Assembly: GCA_014706295.1 (NCBI GenBank)
Contig: JACSVZ010000024.1
Location: 3,837,136-3,901,135 of the forward strand
From: Lycocorax pyrrhopterus obiensis
Lineage: Eukaryota; Chordata; Aves; Passeriformes; Paradisaeidae
Reading direction: 5' to 3'
Length of the DNA: 64,000 nt
This document shows, piece by piece, positions 24,383 to 35,300 of the stretch; position 1 is the first letter of the stretch, and each line of letters starts with the position of its first letter. The notes beneath the pieces are model-generated. The model was not told the origin of the DNA. It ran no database searches and was given only the letters and a program-made list of their open reading frames with translations. Made by a program: the position numbers and the translations under genes.

Positions 24383-24421
24383 CTAACAGGGCAGCCCCTT
24401 CCTCACCCGCTCGATCTCCAC
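24383..24421 (-). CDS. SH3D21: SH3D21-like last coding exon
   Basis: Acceptor CTCCCCACAG. Encodes VEIERVRKGLPC and TAG. Thirteen codons, phase 0. Confidence 0.7.
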   Translation of the reverse strand: MEIERVRKGLPC

Positions 24422-26870
24422 CTGTGGGGAGAGGCTGTGATTTTTGGGGGGCACAGGGAACCCCAGCACGGGGCAACCCCTGCCAGGGACTCACCTGCAG
24501 CGCCTGGCGCTGGGTCCGCTCCTGGCACAGCTCCTGCCGCAGGTCCTGCAGGTCCCGCCTGCAACACATCAGGATGGCTCAGCTGGGGCCAGAACAAGCA
24601 GCAAACAGCCAGGAGCCACTGGGGACCTCCTGGCACCCCCATCCCCACTCACAGGTGCTGGACTCGCATCAGGTCCACAAGGATGTGCAGGGTCCGGACT
24701 TCGGCCTTCAGGTCCTCCAGGGCCAGTGACCTGCCCTCCAACCCCTCTGACACCTCCAGCCCTTCCGTGCTCCATGGCAGGACAGGCGCCTGCCCCATGC
24801 TGGGGACAGGGGCACAGAGCCCAGCACGGGGCAGCCCCCGGGGCTGCTCCCCCCCACCGGGACTCCCCCCACTCCCCAGGGCAATGCTGGGTGGCCGCTG
24901 GCCGGGTACTCGTGGCCGCGTGGCTGTGGGGTGGCTCAGCCTGGCTGTGGTAACTGACACCGTGTTGAAGCCGTTGGCATCTGCCAAAGAAAGAACAGGA
25001 ATCAGCACCTGGTGCTGCACAGGGCCTGGCCACCCCGCAGCCCCCTGCATGGCCCCTGGATCCTACCTGGGTCACCGGCTCTGCCCCGCTCCGTGTCAGC
25101 TGAGGTGCTGGGCTGGGGGTCACTGGGCCTGGGGACAGCAGAGGTGTGAAGTGGCACAGCCAGGGAGCTGCCAGCCATGGCCAGGAACATGGCCCCGGCA
25201 CTGGGACATCGCAGTGGCCCTGGACAGCCCAGCACAGCCACGTCTTTCTTACTTGGTGGCCAGCACGGGGGCTGGTTTGGTCTTGGCAGGAATGGGGGGA
25301 GCAGGAGCCATCCTCTTGGTGAGTGGGAGCTTGGTCGGCTCCATCCTCGCTGGTGCTGGGAGCTCTGGGGAGAGGAGGCAGGAGCAGGGCTGGGGCTGGG
25401 ACCGGCACTGTCAGACGAGAGTGGGACAGGAAGCGCTTCCTGTTGGGGACATGCCCTGGCCCAGGGGGCCTGTCCCAGGCTCATCCCTGTCCTTCCCTCT
25501 CCTCCAGCCCAGGACTCACCCAGGGGGGTCCCTGTCCTCACCCTCCTTGTCCTTCGCTGTGGTTGTAGCTGCTGAGGAGCAAAGGGGCTCAGGGAAGGAC
25601 CCTTGTTACAGCCTCTCCCCGCCCCACATCAGCCCCACACCAGCCCCGCACCAGCCCCACTGTGGTTGGCGCTTCCTCTGTGTGTGGCGGAGCAGGCGGC
25701 TGCAAAGCTCCCCTGAGTACCAGCACTGCGGCACGGGCAGGATGTCATCCTGCCACCATCCACGGCACAGCAGCATCCCTGTACCACTGAACCCTGGGGT
25801 CACACCAGGACAAGCCCACTGGCACGGTGGGATACAGGACATCAGGCCACAGGCATGTGCCCATGGACCACCCTGTTCTCATGGCGGGCCCCCCTGTCCC
25901 CATGGCAGGCCCCTCTGTCCCCACAGCTGGCCACGCTGTCACTGTGGTGGGTCACCGTGTCCCTGGGGTGGGCCACGCTGTCCCCATGGTGGGCCAGCAG
26001 CCCTGCTGCTGCTGCCTGGTCCCTGCTGCCGCCGCCAGCACAGCCCCTGTCACAGAGGCCTCGCAGACACCAAAAACAGTGCTGGTATTACCCACCCAAA
26101 GATGTGGCTGAAGCGCCGAGGGCTGCGGGGATGAGGACACCCCATCCAAGGCCCCAGTGCTCCTTCGCTCCCAGTGGCACAAGGGTGATGGTGCCCAGAA
26201 GTGCCCAGCATCCTGCCAGCCCCTCACTGGCAGCCCTCCTGGGCCCCAGGGCACGGCCCAGCCCTGGAGCAGTGCGATCACACACAGGTGCCGCCCTTGG
26301 GATGATCCCCGTGCGCGCACCCTCGGAGCCGCGGCTGCTTCCTCCTACCTGCCGCTGTGGGGCTGCCCCCGAGGCCGAGCGGTGCCGTGCTGTGCCAGGC
26401 TCCCCCGGGCCCACACCGCGCACGTGATGCCGGAGGAAATCGGCTCGGCGCTGGGAAGGAAGTTGAAGCAGAGAGCACCTCGGTGCTGGTCCACACCACA
26501 TCCCTGTGCCCCACGGGGGACTCCTGCTCCCCGGCCCAGCCACCTCCCCGAACCCACCTCGCGCCCGTCCGCGGGGCTGCCCGGCCGTCCTGGCGGGACA
26601 CCGAGGCTCCCGGCACCGGATGGACACCAGGGCCGGACTCACTGGACTCTGTGTGCTGGGACAGCATTGCCGGCTTCAGCTGTGGGAGAGGGTTTGGGTG
26701 AGGGTGGGACTGGAGGGCACCGGGCACTGGGACCGCAGGGCACCGGGCACTGGGACCGCAGGCAGGGACCGCTGGCACAGCAGAGCCCCACAGAGCCCTG
26801 TGTCTCCCCTGGCCACCCCCAGCTTGGAGCCCCCACCCACCTTCTCCGGCCCTGGGCAGGGCTGGGCCAT
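24383..26870 (-). CDS. SH3D21: SH3D21-like gene (CD2AP/CIN85 family) without a visible SH3 domain; upstream exons predicted
   Basis: Exons, in transcript order: 26870-26841, 26679-26643, 26450-26349, 25571-25542, 25364-25253, 25128-25067, 24980-24653, 24558-24495 and 24421-24383. They total 804 bp, an open 267-residue frame plus TAG, and every junction keeps phase. The downstream part shows PPIPAKTKP (proline-rich, CIN85-like), then NGFNTVSVTTARLSHPTA...RP...RPPS, the GFN/LSHPTA/RPPS block typical of CD2AP, CIN85 and SH3D21. A C-terminal coiled coil (LEDLKAEVRTLHILVDLM through VEIERVRKG) corresponds to human SH3D21's last helix. The position between EVA1B and THRAP3 also fits SH3D21. Human SH3D21 carries an N-terminal SH3 domain; I find none here. 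The five downstream exons are well supported. The four upstream exons rest on splice signals and phase only, and the ATG at 26870 is provisional because the frame stays open upstream. Confidence 0.6.
24495..24558 (-). CDS. SH3D21: SH3D21-like coiled-coil exon
   Basis: Acceptor GATGTGTTGCAG, donor CAG|gtgagt. Encodes RDLQDLRQELCQERTQRQAL, heptad-like and similar in pattern to the human SH3D21 tail. Confidence 0.72.
24653..24980 (-). CDS. SH3D21: SH3D21-like exon with the CD2AP-family GFN/LSHPTA motif
   Basis: 328 bp. Acceptor CTTTCTTTGGCAG, donor ACCT|gtgagt. It encodes ANGFN, then LSHPTATRP and RPPS, a linker rich in G and P, and a leucine-rich helix. This is the exon that assigns the gene to its family. 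Confidence 0.75.
25067..25128 (-). CDS. SH3D21: SH3D21-like linker exon
   Basis: 62 bp between acceptor TGTCCCCAG and donor CCCAG|gtagga. Encodes a low-complexity linker starting PSDPQPSTSADTERG. Phases fit both neighbours. Confidence 0.6.
25253..25364 (-). CDS. SH3D21: SH3D21-like proline-rich exon
   Basis: 112 bp. Acceptor CTCTCCCCAG, donor CCAA|gtaaga. Encodes MAPAPPIPAKTKPAPVLATK, resembling the proline-rich linkers of CIN85/CD2AP that bind SH3 partners or capping protein. Confidence 0.65.
25542..25571 (-). CDS. SH3D21: Candidate 30-bp micro-exon, SH3D21-like gene
   Basis: Acceptor CTTTGCTCCTCAG, donor GGAGG|gtgagg. Encodes A-TTTAKDKE. Its phase joins both the preceding and following exons exactly, but there is no direct homology support. 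Confidence 0.4.
25850..26000. repeat. Imperfect tandem repeat, unit about 24 bp
   Basis: Diverged copies of a unit around GTCCCCATGGTGGGCCACGC. Lies in a predicted intron of the SH3D21-like gene. Confidence 0.6.
26349..26450 (-). CDS. SH3D21: Candidate upstream exon, SH3D21-like gene
   Basis: 102 bp between a good acceptor (AACTTCCTTCCCAG) and donor (GGCAG|gtagga). The open frame is rich in S, P, G and R. It is supported only by splice signals and phase. Confidence 0.35.
26643..26679 (-). CDS. SH3D21: Candidate upstream exon, SH3D21-like gene
   Basis: 37 bp between CCTCTCCCACAG and TCCA|gtgagt. Encodes LKPAMLSQHTES. Supported only by splice signals and phase. Confidence 0.35.
26715..26760. 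repeat. Perfect 23-bp tandem duplication
   Basis: Two adjacent identical copies of a 23-bp GC-rich unit beginning GGGCACCGGGCACTGG. Intronic in the SH3D21-like model. Confidence 0.75.
26841..26870 (-). CDS. SH3D21: Candidate start exon, SH3D21-like gene
   Basis: Coding part of an exon that begins after GCTGCCCCCGCAG (near 26914) and ends GAGAAG|gtgggt. The ATG at 26870 is the first in frame, but the frame is open up to the acceptor, so coding could begin further upstream. A possible earlier exon spans about 27037-27007, donor CCGG|gtgagt. Confidence 0.3.
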
Positions 26871-27039
26871 CTGTGCCACCGCGGGGTCTCGGTGTCGGCC
26901 CTGCACGAGGGGGCTGCGGGGGCAGCGAGGAGCCGGGGCCAGTGCAGTGCGGAGCGAGGCACCACGGCAGGACCGCAGCCGGCCCGGGGTGACAGCTCAC
27001 ACTCACCCGGCTCTCACAGCGGTTCCGTCACCCTTGGCT

Positions 27040-27895
27040 GGAGGGGAAGTGAAACCCCAACCACAGAAGGGCCAAAACCCACAGACCGCGAGCACAGGGG
27101 GTGGTGCAGCCACGCTGCTGCTGTCCCTCCGCAGGGCCTGAAGGGTCAGTGTGACACCAGGGATCCTGGCCCGTGCCTGGTCCAGGAGACAGCGTGGATA
27201 TTCCTTTTGGCCAAAGGCAACCGACCCAGCAATACCGAACTGGGAGCAGGGAGAGGGGCTGGGACTCAGCCCTGGGGCAGAGAAGGACGGCAGAACAGAG
27301 GCTGCGTTGCAGACCAGGAGGCTGTGCTACCCAGGTGTGGCCACTCAGGCCAAGGAGCTGGGAACACTGGGCATCCGTTTCCGCAGGCTGGCTCAAGGCT
27401 GAGTGTGAAGGGAAGCACCAGCCGTTAACCCACGGCACTGTGCCAACAGCTCTTGGCCAACACCGTTACCCCACAGCAGCCAGGAAAGCTGCTCTGCCTG
27501 TAGGCACCCCCTGAACTCCCCGAAAGGCCGCACATCCAGCAGCCCCCACAGCACCTTCTCTTGGCACGGCAGCAACGGAATAGGAGCTGTTGCTGGGCAC
27601 CAGCAAGGGCAGCACCGGGACAGGTGCGTGTGAGCTCCTGGGAGGAGCTCGGGTGCGGGAAGGATGGAGCTGGTCCTGTACCTGGGTAACAATCGCTGCT
27701 GGCAGTGGGCTGGGGGAATGGCCCGTGGCTGTGTCACCCCTGTCCCCAGGCAATTACTGCCCGAACACGGGCTGAAAGATCTATTAAATGCATAAAACCC
27801 AAGAGGGAGTTGCGCTCCTGTTGCTCCAGGCACTCGGTCATTTCAGACTCTCCCGGCGACTCAGGACACAAACCAAGCGGAGTTACACCTACGAC
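27040..27895. other. SH3D21-like / THRAP3 intergenic stretch
   Basis: About 850 bp between the candidate 5' end of the SH3D21-like gene and the THRAP3 poly(A) region. I see no gene here, and none of the short open frames resembles an SH3 domain. Confidence 0.55.
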
Positions 27896-29147
27896 TTATT
27901 TTATTGTATTTTATTTGCATAAACAAACTTCGGGGCTTTGCTAAACAGGAACTGTTCAAGTCAAAACAAACCAAACTCTAGCTGGTGTGTGGGGAACAGC
28001 ACAGCAATCCTGGGGAGAGGGACAGGGGGAGCACGGGCACGACTGTGACTCCCCGCCCAGGCTCACGGCCTGGCCGGGAACCCTCCACAAACTGCTCCAG
28101 AATATCTTTAAAGTACAAGATAAAAAGAAATGCATCCTAAGGGCCGTCCTCAACCAGCTCAGGAGGAATCTGCCTTTTGGTTTTATAAAAAGATTAATAA
28201 AAAATATTGAAAAATTCTCATCTCTGTTTATATTTTTCCCCAAGAAGAATTCGGAAGTTCCTTAGAAAACTGTGTCACCTTGGAAAGGGCACTCGGGTCA
28301 CAACCAGCTGCAGGGAGGAGACACAAATGCTACAAGCAGTTTGGGGTCCAGCACACACCAGGCCTAATAGTGAACACAAACAGTGGCCAGAAGTAGGGTG
28401 TAATTTTTTTTTCTCTTTTAAACCATGCTAATTTTGTTAATTTCCAACATAAAAGGAAAACAATCATTTTTAAAAGGCCCTAAACTCAACTGTTACATAA
28501 AAAAAAGTTTAAAAAAAAAAAAAAAGGTCATAGCAGTTTGGTCCCAACAAGTGAACATTTAGATGTTTACTCACATGCTTCATTGTTTTCTTATTTATAA
28601 GAACCAAAAATAGTTTCCAAAATTATCTCTGAATTGATGTTGCTACGTATGTAAAGGCCTAAAATAAGCAGAATTTAGAAAATTGAATACACAATAGGGG
28701 AGGAAAATTTGAGCGGGCGAGTGAACCCCGACTGTCACTGGGTCAAATTATAAAAGAGAAACAAAATGTCAGGACTGGTGGGGTCAGGTGAGCACAAATT
28801 GAAACCACATCGTCCTCAAAGCCTGTTACCAAAAAATAACCGACCATCCATAAGGTCACAGAGAAGGGAAAATCTGGGGTCTCACCCAGCGCTTGACCGT
28901 AATCCAGTCCAGAAGGGAAGTCTTTGGGAAGAGAAACTCCAGGAGTGGATCCGAGCGTAAATGATGGATCAGTCCCAGTCCGTGCTTGGGGAGGCTGAAC
29001 TCTGGAAATGCAGTTAAATAACGTCGGGATGGTTTCCGAGCTGCTCTCCAGGGCTCTGCTCAGCACGTGGGGATCACCCTGACACCCCAGCACCAGCCTG
29101 ACCCCTCCCCTCCTGCCAGGGCTCCCAGAACCGCGCAGACCCCGCGG
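27890..29147 (-). other. THRAP3: THRAP3 3' UTR
   Basis: About 1.25 kb from the TAG at 29148 to the poly(A) signals at 27915-27900. AT-rich with an A run near 28.51 kb. No other feature seen. Confidence 0.75.
27900..27915 (-). terminator. THRAP3: THRAP3 poly(A) signals (two AATAAA)
   Basis: Two minus-strand AATAAA hexamers at 27915-27910 and 27905-27900, ten bases apart. The cleavage site is inferred to lie just below 27890. Confidence 0.75.
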
Positions 29148-29369
29148 CTACTCGGCCGTCGTCTGCAGGGCGTCCTTTTCCTCCCGGTTTTCCGTTCCGC
29201 TTTCGTCGTCTTCAATTTCTCCCTCTTCCCCACTGAACTTGTCATGAGCCCACTTGGGGCTGGTGCTGGACTTGCGGAACATGAAGCGGCCTCTTCCCCG
29301 GGGGAAGGCGCCGCGGCCGCGGCCCCTGTTCACCCACTTGTCCGTGCCCTCGCCCTCGCGGTCGTCGTG
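29148..29369 (-). CDS. THRAP3: THRAP3 last coding exon
   Basis: Acceptor CTTCCCGTGCAG. Encodes [20 protein letters not shown], the [12 protein letters not shown] acidic tail and TAG at 29150-29148. Confidence 0.96.
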   Translation of the reverse strand, partial: HDDREGEGTDKWVNRGRGRGAFPRGRGRFMFRKSSTSPKWAHDKFSGEEGEIEDDESGTENREEKDALQTTAE

Positions 29370-32300
29370 CTGCACGGGAAGCCAAGGACAGCAGGTGAGA
29401 CAGGCTGGCACCGCCCTGCACCGCGCCTCTGCAACCGCCCTTTGGGATCCACTTAATGGGAACCACTCTACAGGGAGCAGGAACAAGCTCTCTTTAGGCA
29501 GGAGCCAGCAGCTTCCTGTGAAGCGTCAGCCGAAGCCCTACCTGGTGTGTCGGTGACAGCTGGTGCTTTCACCCCCAAAGCACCTGAGACCGGACACACC
29601 TGGAGCACGCGGGTGTCTCAGCACCCAGGTACGTACCAAGTAGTACTTCTTGCTCTTAGGCGTGTACTCGGGGTCCCACTCCTCCTCCCTGCTCCGCTTC
29701 TGGAAGTCGTTGTTGCCGCCGCTGTTGCTGTTGTTGTTGCCTGAAAAGTTGCCTCTGCCCCATCCTCTCCCTCGAGCTCTGAACTGCTGCAACAGCAACA
29801 CAGAGGAGAAAAATCGAACGGCTGCAGAGGCAGCACCCTCCCACCCCAGCCAGCTTCCAGGGCTTCCAGAGGTCCAACACCCCTTCTCTGACCATCCAAA
29901 ACACCTTTAAAACCTACCACTAAAGCAACAGGACGGCACATTTTTGGGTTTTTAGTTCATCTGATCACACAGCACATCACAGTCCCTATAAAGCTGCTGA
30001 AGATCAGGTAGAGGCATTTCCAGGGCAAGCCCAAGCAGGTGAGACCCCTCTGTACATGGACTGCAAACATGAGCGTGGCCAAGCCCCAACAGAAGCACAG
30101 CGTGTGCCCATCAGGCTGCTCAGCATCACCAATGCAAAGAAGCTTCCAGGCTTTGTTCTGCTCCTCCCATCTGGAGTTTGCTGCCCACAGCACATCCCCA
30201 GCAGCCTGGTTCACGCCTCAGACCTGGAGTGATCCAACTGGGGCTCATCACCCACAACCAGGCATTGCCTCGGGGATTCTCCTCTAGGGCAGCTTTAACT
30301 GAAGGAGCAACACAAAACAGCCATTCCTGCCCACTTTGGGAATCAGCCCTCAGGGCAGGGGTGGAAAACATTTGGGGCAGGTGTGGAGAACACTTACAAA
30401 GGTTCCTCTAGCTCTTCCTCTCTCATTTGGACCAGTGAATTCCTTAGTTCCAAGCCGGGACTTGTCAAAGCCTGTGGAGCTCTCCTCCCTCTCCTCAGTC
30501 TCCTCGGGATACTCCTCTGCTTTGACTGAATGAGAGGACCACGAAGACGATGAACTGGATCTGGACCTCTCACGCACCCGTCGGTGTTTCCTGTTTCAGT
30601 GATGGGAGTGGAGGGGAGTGGGACACAACAGCATTAGGAACTCAGCTGTGACCCATCTGATACAAAACCACTTCGCTATCACTTCCTTATCAATGCCACG
30701 CTCTCCTTTTCCTACTACAAGAGGAAAAGCCACAGTAAGAGCTCAGGCTCCAACACGGGGCCCAAGATCTCTCCTGAAGGAACTTGTTGCTCCTTCCTAA
30801 GGTGTTTACACCATCTGCTCTCAGCTTAGCATGCATCCATGGAGTTTTAGTCAAATGGAAAATTAAGCTAATAGAAAAGGATTAAATGAACATCAAAGCC
30901 AACTCATTTTAACATGGCTGTTTCTCTCTGACACAACAGGAACAAGAAGGAAAAGTGACTCACCCATCCTGACACATGGAGCCTTCCCATCTACCTTTTA
31001 CAATTATTTAGTGTTTCTGAGAGATACAATGATAGCGAGACGACAGGCAGAGAGGTAGCTCAGGCCACTGGAGGAGTTATGTCACAGGTGCACAACTGTG
31101 TGTACAACTGTTGTACACGGTGTCGTCTCCAACCTGAGCAGCAGAGACACGAGAGGCACAAGGAAATGGCTACTGGGTTTCCTACATACTTTTTCTTTGA
31201 GCCTTTGTGACTTTTCTCCGTTTTCTCAGTTGATCTTTCCCTTGAGTGACTTGAATCTCTCGAGTCCACCGACTCCCGGGATTTATCGCGTTTAAGATCT
31301 CTTTCCTTATGTTTTTTACGGCGTTCAATATCAAGGCGCAGATCAACAGGGTCGTCCTTATATTTCCCTTCAGCCTACAAACGCAGGGGAGAGGGAGGGC
31401 AGAGTTGAACACAAGGTCTGCAGTGCCCCAGCTCAGCACCATTTACTTTGCTACTGACTGCACAGACTTCTGGAGAACTGGAGTTTAACTGAGCACTAAT
31501 CAATATTCCACTTTAAGATGTCAAACAATGCACTACTAAATTAAGTTTGCCTTTGTCAGAATTCAAGTTTCCTACTCTTAAAATCACTGCTTTTTAAACT
31601 TTTACTCTCCTCTTTAAACAGCATTAAAATAAACAGTCTGGAAGAGGGGAGGGAGACATGGAAGCTGACACTTATTGTACACCACAGCCAGTGAGGATGT
31701 GAACAACTTGGGAATCCCATCCAGCTGATTACAGATCACAGGTACAGTGTGGCAGAGCTGTCTGACAGCCTGTGGGTGCTTGGTCCCGCCCAGCAGCACC
31801 TGAGGTCCTGCTGACAGCCTCACCTGGCAGGGGCCAGAGGGATTTTAATCCTCAGGTCTAAAAGTGACACTCTGGGAAAAGCAAAATCTCTTTGCTGCTT
31901 GGAGATACCCAGGATTAGTGATCCAAGGGGCAGGAGGAGGCCAGTGAAAGGCAGCATCCAAGGGGTCTGGGAGAAGGGCAACATCCCATGGATAGGGAGG
32001 CATTACTACATCTGTCAGGAAGATTTACTCGGTGCAGATGCCACCTACAGCTCCGTCCCCTGGGCTGGGGGGCACCGTGTGACAGGTGCCACAAAGCCCC
32101 ACAGACACACTGTCTGTCTCCCACAGTCCTGCCAAGTCTGCTAAAGCAAGCTGGTGTCTCACAGAGCAAAAACCCACCAGCTGCATGAAAAATTAAAACT
32201 GAATTTACATTGCTAATTAAAAACAAACACAAAAGACACCTGGTAATGCTTGCTTTGAGCTGTATTTAAATTGGTATTTCAAGAAGGGATTAGGAGTTTC

Positions 32301-35300
32301 TTTGGGAAAGGAGCAGTTGTTTTCCCTGCGCCTCCTTTGAGCCCTGTGGCACCTGGGTGTGATTCTGCTGCCTGCCCGAAGTGACAGCGGCTGTGGTTTG
32401 ACAAACAGGTAACTGGGCAGCAGGAGGGCTGCAGGAAGCCTTACACCATGTTGGTACCAACACCCAGCCTCAGCCATTGCTACTGCATTTACACAACACT
32501 CATCCTGGGAACTGTATGACTTGATATGCAACATACATCAAATTAACTGTCTTCAATTAAATACAAAAGGATTAGTAATTCTCTAGCTGTTAAATTTTTT
32601 ACTTACATGAGTTTCTAACCACTTTTTTGTTTAAATTAATATGTCAAATAACGCAGGAGTGAGAGCAGGCATTTTGTTTTGGTATTTTGCTCTTCTACTT
32701 TCCCCAGGCAAAGAGCTTTAATTTCTACTCTGAGAATAAAACTGCTCCCAACACGATGGATGACAGATAAGTGACAAAATCGGCAGCAGCTCCCTTATGT
32801 GGCACAGCAAACACCTATTTGGGTTTGGGAGGGCACGTCTGTTTCACGGAAGGCTGGCGAGCTGTTTGGAAACCACGTTTATAACACACTCTGCCAAGCT
32901 GATGCTCAGAGTTCAGGCCCATCAAATCCATCTCACCATCGTCCATGTCAAGCCACAAGTGTGTTTGGAAAAAATCGAAAACAAATATGAAACAAGTAAG
33001 GTTTCAGCAGGACTGGTTAAAATCTCTTCAATGTAAATATGTATGAAGGTGAATAAACAAAGGTTAAAATCTCAAACATTTTACGTTAAGCCTTTTTTAT
33101 GATTGTTTACAGTGAGTGCAATGGCTTAACATTCATCTACTCAGCAAAGCTAAAACACTCAATCCCAAATGCTCTGGATCTAAGACAAGTGCTGAATGTT
33201 AAAGTAACAGCAATCAACAGAAATGGCACAGTCAGTTGTTAGAACAAAATTTATCATCTGCTTAATAGTGTATCTGCTTTAGCTCAGCATTTAGTTTTAC
33301 TTTCCTCTTTTTGACATGCATGTCTTTGAAAACATGGTTGGCAATATTGCACGTAACAATGGAGTTAATCATACTTACAAGCAGAAAAATATCACAAAAA
33401 GTCTCTTCTCTCATCATGGGCACTTGTTCCAAAAATCCTCTCTTTTTTCTCAAGCTCACCTCAATTGACTTTGGGGTCATTTACCATAGTCTAACCACTT
33501 CACAAAGGTTGTTGATACATTTTTAATAAAAATTAACCCTTTGTAGTTCATTTTTAGAATTATGCCCATCCTTAAAAGAAAAACACAAACTTAAGTAGAG
33601 AGTAATTTAAACAAAAACATCACTGTTAAGTTCATGCCCAATGCACTCATTTTGTTGAATTAAACTAATCAGAGTAACAGTTCACCTTGAAGCCAGGATC
33701 TCTGGAGCTTTTCGATTCCTCTTGAGAGAATCCATGTTTTCTAAAAGTACTGGGAGATATATCTATCCTCCTAAAGCAAAAAAAAAAAAAAATACACAGA
33801 TATAACCTTGCTCATAAGAAGAATCTGAAGATTTTATATCAAATGTCATTTAAAGCAGACCAGTATTTCCAAAGGTGTTTAAAACTCCTCATATTTTCCT
33901 TTTTTTTTTTTTTTTGGCTGAATTTAGTTATATATTTGAATTATTCTGGAATTATTCCGGAGTTTAAGAAATGAAATCTGGAATACTTCTGCAATATTAA
34001 GACAGTGTCTAACAGCACCGACCTGTGGATTTCAGGGCTCTTTTTGTTTTTAGCTGCATCTTGTTCCATTCCTTTCTTTAGATATTTGGTAAAGCGTTCG
34101 TTCAGTGTCATTGCTGAGGATCCAAAGTGATGCTCTGCCAGGGGTTTGAACAAACAATGCCAAAATATTAGTGCCAGTTTCGTAAAAAGTCAAAGCCCAC
34201 CCATCCCACAGCTTGTTAAAACCCAGGTGCAGGACAGTGAAGCACCGTGGGGATGAGCTCTAATGCTGCTGACAAATTTCCAGTTTCAATTTTTGGTGTT
34301 TCAGTGAAATGAACAATATTTTTGAGTGAGTCACAAATTCATCAGAACACGCAATTCTAAGTCCCAGACTCCGAATATTTCTCAGATAAAAACAAGAACA
34401 CCTTCTGCCTGTGCAGAAGAGTATTTATGTAAATAAAGATGATCGTGATCATGCTGCTGGTTTCATCTCTGGAATACCTGCTGGAAAACAACTCTAGGCA
34501 TTTTGAGTGCACAAACCCCACTGATTTGTTCAAGGCAGGAATGAACCTTCCCCGAGGACACACGGACTCCTGACCCACCTCTTACATGATGGACTATAGT
34601 CACTATGTGCTGAGCAAACAGTTCAGACGGGCTTCGCTGCGACTGAGCCGACTGGATATGATGGAAAATGGAACGGAATTCCTGCTCTTTCTTGTTGCTG
34701 TGCACGAGATCCCGGCAGAGCTTGCGCTCCTGAGCCAATATGCCACTGGGACTGGAAAAAGAAGAGCCCATGAAATAGAAAAACGGGGTGAAGGGGAGCA
34801 GTTTAAAGTGTTTAATTCTGCAGGAGCTGGGAGCTCAGTGATGATTAGGAAGGCACCCATGAACACTCAAAAGCATGAGCAAGGAGCTCCTTTAAACATC
34901 CCTAAACACACTGCTCCAGGTTACTGTGGTAATTCAGGTCACTATTCTAATGCTGTATGGAGAATAAACGTAGTAAAAGACATGGTAGAGAATCAAATGG
35001 ATTTAAGCAGCACAGTAACTCCCCTGCACAACTCAGCTTCCCTCAGCCAAAAGCCACTGCGTACCTGACTCCATCTGGGACTCTTCCCAGAGCCTAAACT
35101 AAGCTTACATCCAGTCATAGCAAAGGTTAGGAAAAAGTTAATCTCCAGCTCCCCAAACCACAAACTGTGATGCAATATTGCTTAGCCTTCCTCACACTTG
35201 GCAAGCACATGGGGATCTCAGGAAGAGAAACAGGAAAAAACATCACTACTGAGACTGCTCAAAGGCTGGCAGATCCTTACCGTGCAAGATCCTCATCGAA

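Noticed and set aside
25606..25842. Minus-strand open frame with WWQDDILPVPQCWYSGEL, faintly SH3-like.
   Set aside because: It lacks the ALYDY and PSNYV motifs and good flanking splice sites, and would break the phase between neighbouring exons; judged chance, though it is where an SH3 exon could sit.
24356..26134. 592-codon plus-strand open frame.
   Set aside because: It is antisense to the SH3D21-like exons; GC-rich composition with few stops explains it.
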